A DNA stretch of 64,000 nucleotides from Clostridia bacterium (GCA_030526115.1 JAUNDK010000004.1:19910-83909); one strand, 5' to 3'. Numbered from the stretch's first letter, positions 34,515 to 43,000 are shown. Notes: generated from the sequence alone by a model not told the origin. Program-made: numbers and translations.

Positions 34515-35438
34515 ATGAATATGCTGCATGTCAGATATGCCGTAGAGGTGGCAAAAACCGGATCTATTAATGCCGCTTCAAAAAGCCTCATGGTGGCACA
34601 GCCCAATATTTCCCGTTCTATTAAGGAACTGGAAGAAAACATAGGCATAACCTTATTCACAAGAAACGCCAAAGGCATGATACTCACGGCAGAGGGCGCC
34701 GATTTTATCAATGACTGCAGAAAAATCCTAGGTGAAATAGACCGCATAGAGAACACCTACAAAAACGGACTGTTTGATATCATTAAAAACTTTGCGGTAT
34801 CTGTTCCGAAAAGCGGATACATCTCAGAGGCTTTCTCGGTGTTTGCCTCAAAGAACAAAAATATATCAAATCTTGTGTATCGTGAGGCAAGTGCCATTAC
34901 CACAATCAGGGATATTATCTCCGGTGATTTCAAGCTGGGAATAATCCGCTACCCCGTAAAGCACGATACTTACTACAAAGATTTCCTCGATGAAAATGAT
35001 TTATACTATGAGCTTGTCAGCGAATTCAGATATAAGCTTATCACCCACAGGGAATCTGAAATTGCGGGAAATAATACCATAGATCTCGACAGTCTTAAGG
35101 ATTACACAGAGATATGCCATGCAGATCCACTGCTCATCAACATGAAAGAGAATGAGTATGTTCACCATGAGTTCAGCCCTCAGGCGAAAAGACATATAAA
35201 TGTATTCGGCAGGGCAAGTGCTTTTGAGTTTCTCACCATGAACGAGGATGCCTTCATGTGGGCGGCACCCATGCCAAGGAATATTCTGGAGCGTTACAAT
35301 CTTGTGCAGATGAACTGTCCCGATGACAAACTTGTTTTCAAAGATGTTCTCATATACAAAAACGATTACGCCTTAAATCCCATTGACAAAGCATTCGTAA
35401 CAGAGCTTTGCAATTCAAGGCGAAGAAATTTAGGCTGA
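34515..35438 (+). CDS. LysR family transcription regulator
   Basis: 307 residues. The N-terminal winged helix (residues 1-62: MLHVRYAVEVAKTGSINAAS, then QPNISRSIKELEE) is characteristic. The C-terminal effector domain of about 215 residues is divergent. It binds DNA as a tetramer and responds to an unknown small molecule. LysR genes often control neighbours; here the riboswitch-led cofactor transporter lies 170 bp downstream on the same strand. Ribosome binding site GGAGGTG. Confidence 0.9.
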   Translation: MNMLHVRYAVEVAKTGSINAASKSLMVAQPNISRSIKELEENIGITLFTRNAKGMILTAEGADFINDCRKILGEIDRIENTYKNGLFDIIKNFAVSVPKSGYISEAFSVFASKNKNISNLVYREASAITTIRDIISGDFKLGIIRYPVKHDTYYKDFLDENDLYYELVSEFRYKLITHRESEIAGNNTIDLDSLKDYTEICHADPLLINMKENEYVHHEFSPQAKRHINVFGRASAFEFLTMNEDAFMWAAPMPRNILERYNLVQMNCPDDKLVFKDVLIYKNDYALNPIDKAFVTELCNSRRRNLG

Positions 35439-35494
35439 TACTTTCCCTTCCCGAAAAATCGGGAGGGGATGTTTTATTATGTGCAGGTTTATGG

Positions 35495-35500
35495 TATAAT
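35495..35500 (+). promoter_or_regulatory. -10 element of the riboswitch transcript
   Basis: TATAAT about 10 nt before the first paired base of the riboswitch. The -35 region (around 35472-35477) is a poor match. Confidence 0.6.
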
Positions 35501-35508
35501 CAGGGAAA

Positions 35509-35601
35509 ATCTCCGAGCTTTCTCACCTAAAGCCAATGGCCATGGTGATTTGGCCGGGGTACGGATGGAAACGTCTGTGCCTTCCGTTTTGAAAAGGAGT
35601 A
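35509..35601 (+). ncRNA. Moco-family riboswitch, P3-less (tungsten cofactor-type) variant
   Basis: The closing stem CTCC (35511-35514) / GGAG (35596-35599) surrounds CACC (35524-35527) / GGTG (35544-35547). The conserved ATTTGGCC follows, then a 10-bp hairpin GGTACGGATG / CGTCTGTGCC closed by a GAAA tetraloop (35558-35581), then TTCCG and TTGAAAAGG. Order and sequence match the moaA-leader Moco RNA of Escherichia coli as I recall it, but there is no room for the P3 hairpin between TTTGGCC and the last hairpin, the variant proposed to respond to tungsten cofactor. The pairing GGAG is also the ribosome binding site of the next gene, so ligand binding should block translation. Confidence 0.85.
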
Positions 35602-35606
35602 AACAT

Positions 35607-36143
35607 ATGAAGATAAGCAAACTTCAGTGCCTTGTATTCATGGCACTGTGCTGTAGCATGGGTATTTTTGCCAAGAAACTGATTGCCCCTGTGGCGAACA
35701 TGATTACGGATTTTCTGCGCATTCCCGGTGGAATAGGAACGGGATTTTCCCTTATGTTCCTTGTAATTGCGGCGGTTTTTGTGAGAAAACCCAGTGCGGC
35801 GGCGCTCATGGGTGCGGTGCAGTCTGTGATAGCCGTGTTCCTCGGTACAGTAGGCAGTATGGGAGCTTTGGCACCAATAGGCTATATCATACCCGGAATT
35901 GTGATTGATACCGTGATTTTTGTGTTCGGTAAAATGAAACTGAGCCGAACGGAGATTATGATAATCGCAAATTCCCTTGGGGCGGCATCAGCCTCTGTTA
36001 CAGCGAATTTCATAGTGTTCGGCCTAAGGGGAGTTGTGCTTGTACTTTATCTGTGCGTTTCCCTTTTATTCGGAGCTTTGTTTGGTTTTTTAGGCTCGGT
36101 GATTGCAAAAAGACTGGAACCTGTATTCAGAAAGGGAAACTGA
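35607..36143 (+). CDS. ECF transporter S component under a Moco/Tuco riboswitch
   Basis: 178 residues, five to six membrane helices, with the short polar loops and length of ECF S components (substrate-binding membrane subunits). ATG 35607 is used because it follows AAAGGAG (35593-35599), which is the 3' strand of the riboswitch; the frame is open further upstream only through the riboswitch. No ATPase (EcfA) or EcfT lies nearby, so it would share a central ECF module. Riboswitch control points to a substrate linked to the molybdenum/tungsten cofactor (pterin precursor, cofactor or metal complex). Vitamin uptake is the alternative. It overlaps no gene but is 2 bp from the next start. Confidence 0.8.
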   Translation: MKISKLQCLVFMALCCSMGIFAKKLIAPVANMITDFLRIPGGIGTGFSLMFLVIAAVFVRKPSAAALMGAVQSVIAVFLGTVGSMGALAPIGYIIPGIVIDTVIFVFGKMKLSRTEIMIIANSLGAASASVTANFIVFGLRGVVLVLYLCVSLLFGALFGFLGSVIAKRLEPVFRKGN

Positions 36144-36145
36144 AA

Positions 36146-36556
36146 ATGAAAAGTAAAAAGATACTTGCACTTGTGCTCGGTTTAATCGTACTTGTTGCCG
36201 CTGTGTGCGCTGTTATGCACTTCAGCTCTCAGCCAAAGGCAGAAGATGGCGGAATAATCATCAACGGTGAGAGCGTCACAATAAGCGAAAGTGATTTAAT
36301 CGATGTAAAAGGAACAACCGTAAACGGTAAGGGCGAAGAAAAGCAGATTGACGGCAAAGGCGTTCTCATCACAGATTTAATCGGTAAAGATTTTGAGACA
36401 GCCAAAGTTACCGCAAGCGACGAATATTCAGCGGAAATCACAGCGGAGGACGAAGCCTACCTCATGGTTCAGGAGGACGGAAGCTATCGCATGATAGTGT
36501 TCGGCGACAGCAACTCCAAGCGTGATGTAAAGAACGTTGAAAAAATAGACTACTAA
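36146..36556 (+). CDS. Small exported protein resembling a SUOX-fold molybdopterin-binding domain
   Basis: 136 residues. The N-terminal signal anchor (residues 5-25) is hydrophobic. The outer part contains GVLITDLIGKD, TASDEYSAEITAED and a final DVKNVEKI, the same order of motifs as in the small 'oxidoreductase molybdopterin-binding' (sulfite-oxidase fold) domains. The catalytic Cys region of the full enzyme is absent. It starts 2 bp after the S-component stop and is thus co-regulated by the riboswitch. A role as an extracellular binder that hands a pterin compound to the S component is an attractive inference; the family assignment itself is moderate. Confidence 0.6.
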   Translation: MKSKKILALVLGLIVLVAAVCAVMHFSSQPKAEDGGIIINGESVTISESDLIDVKGTTVNGKGEEKQIDGKGVLITDLIGKDFETAKVTASDEYSAEITAEDEAYLMVQEDGSYRMIVFGDSNSKRDVKNVEKIDY

Positions 36557-36563
36557 AATAAGA

Positions 36564-36595
36564 ACTGCGTCAGGATAATTCCCGGCGCAGTTTTT
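36564..36595. terminator. Terminator between the convergent cofactor operons
   Basis: ACTGCGTC / GGCGCAGT (one G-U) followed by TTTTT on the plus strand. The minus-strand gene ends 3 bp further on. Confidence 0.8.
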
Positions 36596-36598
36596 GCA

Positions 36599-37153
36599 TT
36601 ATATTAAGCTGCCCAGTAAGGCATATTCCTCAGGTGTGTTGAAATTCATCAGCAGGTTTTCGTCACCTTCATAGTCAAGGAAATCTACTGTGGAGCTTTT
36701 CATCAGCTCTTTCATTGATGTTCTTTCGCCTTGGAGTATCTCTTCACACAGAGGGAGGAGAGCCTTGCTGTAAATACCTATCAGGGGTTCGTTTATGCCC
36801 TTATGTCTGACAATTGTAATATCGGCCTTGTTTTTTTCATGATGAATTATCAGTTCTTCAAGTAAACTTTCAGGCACAAGGGGAGTGTCCACCGCAAGTA
36901 CGAGAACAGCATCATTTTTCGAGGCATTCAGTCCTGCATGAATTCCGCTCATGGGTCCTCGGTGGGGATAAATATCATTAACCGAGGTGAATCCTTTAAG
37001 CTCATATCCAGAGATAATAATATCTTCAATTTCGATTTTACGAAACTTTTCCACCATGTGACAGATGAATGTTGAATCTTTTATGGGAAGTTCAGCCTTG
37101 TTCTTTCCCATTCGGGAGCTGTAACCGCCTGCTAAAATAAGTCCGCTTGTCAT
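36599..37153 (-). CDS. mobA: Molybdenum cofactor guanylyltransferase MobA
   Basis: 184 residues. N-terminal nucleotide-binding LAGGYSSRMGKNKA (residues 7-20), the acceptor-site HRGPMSGIHAGL (about 67), and the metal-binding LAVDTP (about 92) are typical. It adds GMP to molybdopterin to form the bis-MGD cofactor used by DMSO-reductase-family enzymes in the cytoplasm. The ATG overlaps the stop of the reductase gene upstream (ATGA), so the enzyme and its cofactor-maturation step are translationally coupled. Confidence 0.92.
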   Translation of the reverse strand: MTSGLILAGGYSSRMGKNKAELPIKDSTFICHMVEKFRKIEIEDIIISGYELKGFTSVNDIYPHRGPMSGIHAGLNASKNDAVLVLAVDTPLVPESLLEELIIHHEKNKADITIVRHKGINEPLIGIYSKALLPLCEEILQGERTSMKELMKSSTVDFLDYEGDENLLMNFNTPEEYALLGSLI

Positions 37154-39933
37154 GCCTTTTTAATCTCCACGAGATTTGTGTGCTGTGGGTTACCCTTGGC
37201 AATCGGTGTGGGATAGGCTGTTGATGTGAGGGTGTTAATACATCCTCTTGTGTCGATTCCCTCTCCGTCGGGGGTGAACCATGCTCCCTGTGCAATGGCA
37301 CATACACCCTCGGCAATTCTTGTGGTTACTATGGCAGGAATTCGGACAACTCCTCTGCCATTGAAAACATCAACCTTATCTCCGCTTTCTATTCCTCTCA
37401 TCCTGGCATCAGCAGGGTGAATCCACACTCCGGGCATCTCAATTTCATCCTGCCACTCGTTGTTGTCGTGAATGGAGTGACAGCGGCGGCGTGTGTGCCA
37501 GCCTATGAGCTGTAACGGATATTTATCCTTCAGACTGTCCTCAGGTCCCTCAGGGCATGGCATATATCTCGGAATTGCGGATATATCATCCTGATGATAG
37601 TCATAAAGTGCTTTCGAGAATATTTCGATTTTCCCCGAAGGTGTGGGGAATGGGTGATGTTCGGGATCTTTAATTTCATCCTCAAAGGCGACAAAGTTAA
37701 TCTGTTCCCTGAACTGGTGACCGCCGTTTTCGCTGAAGGTTTCAAAGTCGGGAAGCTCCGGTTCCATACTGCGCATGAATTTATAATTCTCTGTGAGCCA
37801 GTCATGCATATCAGGCATACCGTAAGTGAACCTGTCGAAGTGTCCCATTTTTTCGGCTACTTCCTTGAGCCATTCCCATTCGAATCGACAGCCGAACATA
37901 GGCTCAATAATCTTATTGTGCTTGAGGTAGTAATTGCTTCCTGCCCATGGTCCTATAATGTTTTCACCCTCGAAAACAGATGTGGCTGGCAGTATTAAAT
38001 CTGCATATCTTGCACTCGGGGTCATGAATATATCGGAGCATACTATCATTTCAACTTTGCTGTCGTCTTTCAGAATTCGAATGGTGTCATTGATGTTGCT
38101 GTGCTGGTTGATGAGAATATCACTTGCCATGCAGAACAGCATTTTTATGTTACTGTCGAGCTTTTCAACACCTTTGATTCTGTCGGAGGCAGGTGTCATC
38201 TCTGTACCTTGTTCAATGGCTTTTGTCCACAGGAAGGTGGGGATTTTTCCGGGGTATGGGTTAGGGATAAAGTCCACATAGTTGGTCATGGGCTTATGCT
38301 CACGGATGTTTCCTGCGTTGGTTCCGTTGCTTCCTCCGCTTATTCCCACATTGCCTGTCATACAGCACAGAGCCATAATTCCCCTTGGGGCCTGTTCTCC
38401 GTTGCCGTGGCGCTGGGCTCCGTAACCGCAGTCTATGCAGGCAGGTTTTGTTGTGGCGTATTCTATGGCAAGAGCCCGTATTCTCTCTGCGCTTATACCT
38501 GTTATTTTCTCTGCCCATTCAGGAGTTTTCTTTATGCCGTCTTTAAGTCCGAATAAATATGAGTGATAGCTCTCGTTTGCAGGTACATCCTCAGGCATGT
38601 GGTTCTCATCAAAGCCGAGGCAGTATTTATCCATGAATTCCTGATTATGTAAACCGTTCTCATAAATCACATAGCACATGGCATCCGCAAGGGCAGCATC
38701 TGTGGATGGTTTAATCGCAAACCAGTCGTCCGCGTAGGTAATTCCCGTCTGGCTTAAGCGAGGATCTATGCTTATTATCTTTACGCCTTTTCTTTTCAGT
38801 TCTGCGAGGTAGTAGTTTCTCTCAGGTCCGAATATGGATTCCGCAGGATTGTGTGACCAAAGAATAAGCAGTTTTGTATTAAGCAGATCGCTTGCGGAGC
38901 TTCCCTGTGAGCATCCGAAAACATAGTTGGAGATATATGTTACACATGCGGAGGAATAGGAGTTGAAGTAGCTCAGGTAACCTCCATCTATAGAGAGCAG
39001 TCTGCCCGTCAGTCTGCCCGGGCTCATTATTCCGCATACGCCTGTTCCGTAGAGAATATATCTTGATGAAGGTCCGTATTCCTTGCCAATTCTTGAGGTT
39101 TCCCTTGCGACAATGTCGGTGGCTTCTTCCCAGGATATGCGCTCAAACTTTCCGCTACCTCTTTCTCCGATTCTTTTCATCGGGTAGCGAAGTCTGCCCG
39201 GGTTAAGGAAAGTTTTGCGGTAGCCCCTGCCCCTTACACAGGCCCTTATCTGTGGAGCGTGGGAGGCATTGCAGTCAGATTCAATCTGAAGCATGCAGTT
39301 TTCTTTTACATGGGGACGGATTACACATATACCGCCACAGTTGTTGAGACCACCGGAGTTTATGATTTTTTCATCTTCATTCTCGATAGGCGGATTGAGT
39401 ACCCATTCACCGTGCCCACAGTCGTATTCTGTAATCTCGTTATCAGAGAGGGCAAAGAGGAGATTCTCGCAGAATTCTGTTATGCCGGAATAACAGTCTT
39501 TGTATTCCCTGAGTGCGTTCACCATAACGGAAAGGGTGGTGAGGGTGTAGTTCTCTATGAATTCATTGCAGGATTCTGTTCTGTCTGCATTTTCGGTTTT
39601 TGCACCAATAAGGTAAACGAGAAATTTAAGCTGTTCGCCAATGTAGTCAGCAGGGTTGCCCTCTATCCATTCAGGTTCGTATCCCCATTTGTGGCAGTAT
39701 TCTATGATTTCAAGTGTGGTGGCATTCTGAAGCACTTTTTCGCCCATGCATACAGACGCCCACAGAGGAATATTCACATCCGCATCCATACCACGGAAGC
39801 AGAAGTCATACATGAGCTCCCACTCACGCCTGCTGTGTTTATTGTAATCAGGGAAGCTTTCGCATATTTTCAGAGCCTTTTCTCTGCCCTCGAAGAAAGA
39901 GGCCCCTGTTTTTATAAGTTCATATATGTTCAT
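37150..39933 (-). CDS. TorD-like chaperone domain fused to a DmsA-like molybdo/tungsto-reductase
   Basis: 927 residues. Residues about 1-190 are helical and resemble TorD/DmsD maturation chaperones (SVCMGEKVL...; GNPADYIGEQLKFLVYL about 93-108). Residues about 193-927 are a DMSO-reductase-family catalytic subunit closest to DmsA: CGGIC, RACVRGRG (C199, C203, C232), the PMKRIGERGSGKFERISWEEA segment, a Ser ligand region NSYSSAC (about 324-330) where formate dehydrogenases have Cys or Sec, and a C-terminal molydopterin-dinucleotide domain. The first Cys of the DmsA cluster motif aligns with Gly195. No Tat signal is present, so it acts in the cytoplasm. Start overlaps the oxidoreductase stop (ATGA). 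Confidence 0.88.
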   Translation of the reverse strand: MNIYELIKTGASFFEGREKALKICESFPDYNKHSRREWELMYDFCFRGMDADVNIPLWASVCMGEKVLQNATTLEIIEYCHKWGYEPEWIEGNPADYIGEQLKFLVYLIGAKTENADRTESCNEFIENYTLTTLSVMVNALREYKDCYSGITEFCENLLFALSDNEITEYDCGHGEWVLNPPIENEDEKIINSGGLNNCGGICVIRPHVKENCMLQIESDCNASHAPQIRACVRGRGYRKTFLNPGRLRYPMKRIGERGSGKFERISWEEATDIVARETSRIGKEYGPSSRYILYGTGVCGIMSPGRLTGRLLSIDGGYLSYFNSYSSACVTYISNYVFGCSQGSSASDLLNTKLLILWSHNPAESIFGPERNYYLAELKRKGVKIISIDPRLSQTGITYADDWFAIKPSTDAALADAMCYVIYENGLHNQEFMDKYCLGFDENHMPEDVPANESYHSYLFGLKDGIKKTPEWAEKITGISAERIRALAIEYATTKPACIDCGYGAQRHGNGEQAPRGIMALCCMTGNVGISGGSNGTNAGNIREHKPMTNYVDFIPNPYPGKIPTFLWTKAIEQGTEMTPASDRIKGVEKLDSNIKMLFCMASDILINQHSNINDTIRILKDDSKVEMIVCSDIFMTPSARYADLILPATSVFEGENIIGPWAGSNYYLKHNKIIEPMFGCRFEWEWLKEVAEKMGHFDRFTYGMPDMHDWLTENYKFMRSMEPELPDFETFSENGGHQFREQINFVAFEDEIKDPEHHPFPTPSGKIEIFSKALYDYHQDDISAIPRYMPCPEGPEDSLKDKYPLQLIGWHTRRRCHSIHDNNEWQDEIEMPGVWIHPADARMRGIESGDKVDVFNGRGVVRIPAIVTTRIAEGVCAIAQGAWFTPDGEGIDTRGCINTLTSTAYPTPIAKGNPQHTNLVEIKKA

Positions 39934-41114
39934 TTTACTGCCTCCGGTTCTTCTGTAATTTCATACATCGCACTTATGTCTCCGATTAAAATCGCACCGC
40001 AGAGTTTTCCACTTTTGTAGAAACGCCTGTCGAAAACTTTTTCGCATCCGTCATATCTGTTTACGGTAAATTCGGGTATATCTTTTCTGCCGTCGGATAT
40101 TGTGGTTTCCGCATAGTCATAATCTGTGATATTACCCACAGAGAAAACCGCTGTGTTCATGGCAGTCATGACGAGAGGATAATTTTCAGGCCGGAATTCT
40201 TCATGAATAGAAACGGCATTAGCTCCTGCGGTTTCACCGCTCTTTTGGGAAAATGCCCACAGACCCGGGTTCACAAAATCACCCTGAATGCAGTCTCCTG
40301 CGGCGAAGATGTTTTCGTCATCTGTTCTCATGTATTTATCAACAATAACAGCTCTGTCGATGGAAAGTCCGATATTCTCTGCAAGTTCTGTATTTGCCCT
40401 GATTCCTGTGGAAACAACAATTGAATCTGTATAAAAAGTTCTGCCGTCAGAGAGTTTAACGGAACCTGCTTTTTCATCACCGAGTATTTCCAAAACGCTG
40501 ACATCGGTATAACATTCGATTCCAATACTGTTGATATTATTTGTAAGATATTCCGCACTTTCGTCATCGAGCTGTCTTGACATGAGCCATGGAGCTGATT
40601 CAAGAATTTTTACATTAAGCCCTGCTTTATGAAGTTCCCATGCGGTTTCAAGTCCTATTACACCACCGCCGATAACCACGGCGTTTTTACTCCGTACGGC
40701 AATTCTGCGCAGATTTTTGAAGTCCTCTGTGTTTCTCAATGTGAGAACACCTTTTTTATTTATACCTTTTATGTCAGGGACAAAACTTTTTGCACCGAGG
40801 GCATAAATGCACTTATCGTAACTTATAACATTCCCGTCTGAAAGTCTTATCTTCCTGTTTGTTCTGTCGATGAATTCCGCTTTGGTGTTGTTCAGAAGTT
40901 CAATACAGTTATCTTCGTACCATGCCTTATCTGCCATGGAGATTTTCCTGTTCTGAAAGGTTCTGAGGTCAGTCTTGCTCAGAAGCGGACGAAGATAGGG
41001 AATATCCTTTTCTCCGTTTACTATTGTGATTTCAGCATCTTTTTCGAGTTCCTTTATTTTCAATGCGGCGGAAAATCCCGCAACACCACCGCCGAGTATC
41101 ACATATTTACTCAC
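39930..41114 (-). CDS. FAD/NAD(P)-dependent pyridine nucleotide-disulfide oxidoreductase
   Basis: 394 residues. The N-terminal FAD Rossmann motif ILGGGVAGFSAALK (residues 5-18), a second NAD(P) Rossmann motif VVIGGGVIGLETA (about 145-157), and the FAD-closing NIFAAGDC (about 265) place it with NADH:rubredoxin reductase/NirB-like flavoproteins. It lies between the DmsB-like and DmsA-like genes in an overlapping operon, where quinone-dependent systems have the DmsC membrane anchor. It probably feeds NAD(P)H electrons to the Fe-S subunit. Confidence 0.9.
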   Translation of the reverse strand: MSKYVILGGGVAGFSAALKIKELEKDAEITIVNGEKDIPYLRPLLSKTDLRTFQNRKISMADKAWYEDNCIELLNNTKAEFIDRTNRKIRLSDGNVISYDKCIYALGAKSFVPDIKGINKKGVLTLRNTEDFKNLRRIAVRSKNAVVIGGGVIGLETAWELHKAGLNVKILESAPWLMSRQLDDESAEYLTNNINSIGIECYTDVSVLEILGDEKAGSVKLSDGRTFYTDSIVVSTGIRANTELAENIGLSIDRAVIVDKYMRTDDENIFAAGDCIQGDFVNPGLWAFSQKSGETAGANAVSIHEEFRPENYPLVMTAMNTAVFSVGNITDYDYAETTISDGRKDIPEFTVNRYDGCEKVFDRRFYKSGKLCGAILIGDISAMYEITEEPEAVK

Positions 41115-41667
41115 AATCTTTACCCCCTTTTGTCTTGATAATCAGATTCGGTTCTGTCCTCTCGGGGGATGGCAGTATCTCGAGGGTATTGGTGCAGTCT
41201 GCTTTTTCTTCCTCGCTCAATGCATCCAGATTGACAAACTTCAGGCAGTGGGTGAGGCAGGCCTCAACACAAAGAGGTTCCTTGCCCTCGTTTCTTCTCG
41301 AATAGCAGGAGTCGCACTTGGCGGCTCTGCCTGTTTTGTGACTGAGTTTAGGTGCCTTGTATGGGCAGGCCCAGGTGCATACACCACAGCCTATGCATCT
41401 GCTGTCATCGTGGCCGACGGTTCCGTCAGCCTGAACGAACATGGCTCCTGTGGGACATTTATTTACACAGGCAGGGTTTTCACAGTGATTACACGCGCCT
41501 GAGTAGTGGGTATATATGGTTTTTCCGTTGTCGTCTGTATATTCAAAGGTATTCACCCTGCGGAAGAAAAGTCCGAGTTCAAGGTCGTGACCGTCTTTGC
41601 ACGCCATCTGGCAGGCGTTACAGCCTATGCAAAGATTCTGGTCAAAGAGAAATCCGTATCGTGGCAT
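41107..41667 (-). CDS. DmsB-like four-cluster ferredoxin subunit
   Basis: 186 residues. Four [4Fe-4S] ligand groups (CIGCNACQMAC; CNHCENPACVNKC; CIGCGVCTWAC; CDSCYSRRNEG...CVEAC) follow the same order and spacing as DmsB/PsrB electron-transfer subunits. It would relay electrons from the flavoprotein to the catalytic subunit. It is first in the minus-strand operon. AAGGAG lies 8 nt upstream of the ATG. A candidate minus-strand promoter (TTGCAA and an AT-rich -10) occurs around 41700-41735. No riboswitch was found in this 130-bp divergent gap. Confidence 0.93.
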   Translation of the reverse strand: MPRYGFLFDQNLCIGCNACQMACKDGHDLELGLFFRRVNTFEYTDDNGKTIYTHYSGACNHCENPACVNKCPTGAMFVQADGTVGHDDSRCIGCGVCTWACPYKAPKLSHKTGRAAKCDSCYSRRNEGKEPLCVEACLTHCLKFVNLDALSEEEKADCTNTLEILPSPERTEPNLIIKTKGGKDCE

Positions 41668-41806
41668 AATATGCTCCTTATATAAATCTTATGAGAAAAC
41701 TATATAATTATCGGGGAGATATTGCAATAAGTCATTTTGTTTTTCTTGTAAATCAGAAACCCATCTGATAAAATTTATATATCCATATTAGAAGGAGATG
41801 CGTAAA

Positions 41807-43000
41807 ATGAACGCAAAAGGACAGAAAGTCGTGGTTCTCGGTGTGGCATCAAGCATAGCCGCTTACAAAGCCGCAAACCTTGCAAGTATGCTTCGCAAAA
41901 GAAACTACGATGTTCATGTAATAATAACAAAAAACGCCACGGAGTTCATCTCTCCGCTGGTTTTTGAGACTTTGACAAATAATGTGTGCGTGGTGGATCA
42001 GTTCTCCCGCACAGGAAATTATGAGGTGGAGCACGTTGCTCTGGCAAAACAGGCGGATGTAGTTCTCATTGCCCCGGCAACAGCAAATGTAATGGCCAAA
42101 ATTGCAAACGGACTTGCCGACGATGCCCTGACTACTCAGGTGCTTGCCTGCACCTGCCCCAAAATCGTTGCCCCGGCAATGAATACAAACATGTATCTCA
42201 ATCCAATAACTCAGGATAATATAAAAAAGCTGGAGCACTACGGATTTACGGTAGTAACCCCTGCTTCGGGTCTGCTTGCCTGCCGTGATGTCGGAATAGG
42301 CAAATTCCCTGAGGAGAGTCTGCTTGCAGATTATGTGGACAGAGCGATAGCAAAGGAAAAAGACTTTGTCGGTAAAAAGGTAGTTGTCACAGCAGGAGCA
42401 ACTCAGGAAGCTATTGACCCTGTCCGTTTTATCACAAATCATTCCAGTGGAAAAATGGGCTTTGCCATTGCAAAGGAATTCATGCTTCGTGGTGCCGATG
42501 TCACCCTGATTGCGGCGGCGAATACCCAGCCTGAGCTGAACTTTGTGAATACTGTAAAAGTAAAATCCGCCCGGGATATGTTCGAGGCTGTCAAAGAGAA
42601 TTCCGATGCCGATATTATCGTAAAAGCGGCGGCTGTTGCGGATTACACTCCCACAGAGATTGCCGACAATAAGATTAAGAAAAAAGACGGCGACATGGCA
42701 ATTCCGCTCAAACGCACTCAGGATATTTTAAAGTGGCTCGGTGAGAACAAAAGGGAAAATCAGATGCTTGTAGGTTTCTCCATGGAGACAGAAAATCTCA
42801 TAGAGAACTCAAGGGCAAAGCTCACAAAGAAAAACGCCGATATGATAGTTGCGAACAACCTTAAGGTTGAGGGCGCAGGTTTCGGTGTGGATACCAATGT
42901 GGTTACAATAATCACAAAGGACGAGGTAAAGGAGCTTCCGCTAATGAGCAAGGCCGATGTTGCTTCTGCCCTCGCAGACGAGATTAAGAAAAGATTATGA
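41807..43000 (+). CDS. coaBC: Bifunctional phosphopantothenoylcysteine decarboxylase/synthetase CoaBC
   Basis: 397 residues. The N-terminal flavin CoaC domain (residues 5-185) has GVASSIAAYKAANL and the APAMNTNMY motif; the C-terminal CoaB domain (about 188-395) has TAGATQEAIDPVRFITNHSS and KIKKKDG. It carries out two consecutive steps of coenzyme A synthesis in the cytoplasm. ATG 41807 is preferred over 41798 because GAAGGAG (41791-41797) directly abuts the earlier ATG. coaD is about 9 kb downstream. Confidence 0.95.
   Translation: MNAKGQKVVVLGVASSIAAYKAANLASMLRKRNYDVHVIITKNATEFISPLVFETLTNNVCVVDQFSRTGNYEVEHVALAKQADVVLIAPATANVMAKIANGLADDALTTQVLACTCPKIVAPAMNTNMYLNPITQDNIKKLEHYGFTVVTPASGLLACRDVGIGKFPEESLLADYVDRAIAKEKDFVGKKVVVTAGATQEAIDPVRFITNHSSGKMGFAIAKEFMLRGADVTLIAAANTQPELNFVNTVKVKSARDMFEAVKENSDADIIVKAAAVADYTPTEIADNKIKKKDGDMAIPLKRTQDILKWLGENKRENQMLVGFSMETENLIENSRAKLTKKNADMIVANNLKVEGAGFGVDTNVVTIITKDEVKELPLMSKADVASALADEIKKRL

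Noticed and set aside
35469..35606. N-terminal extension of the ECF S component by 46 codons
   Set aside because: The extension is translation of the riboswitch; the ATG at 35607 has the ribosome binding site and gives a normal S-component length.
37150..39933. Formate dehydrogenase alpha subunit, possibly with selenocysteine
   Set aside because: The ligand region reads NSYSSAC with Ser in the DmsA position, the conserved blocks are closest to DmsA, and no in-frame TGA with a SECIS-like hairpin is needed to keep the frame open.
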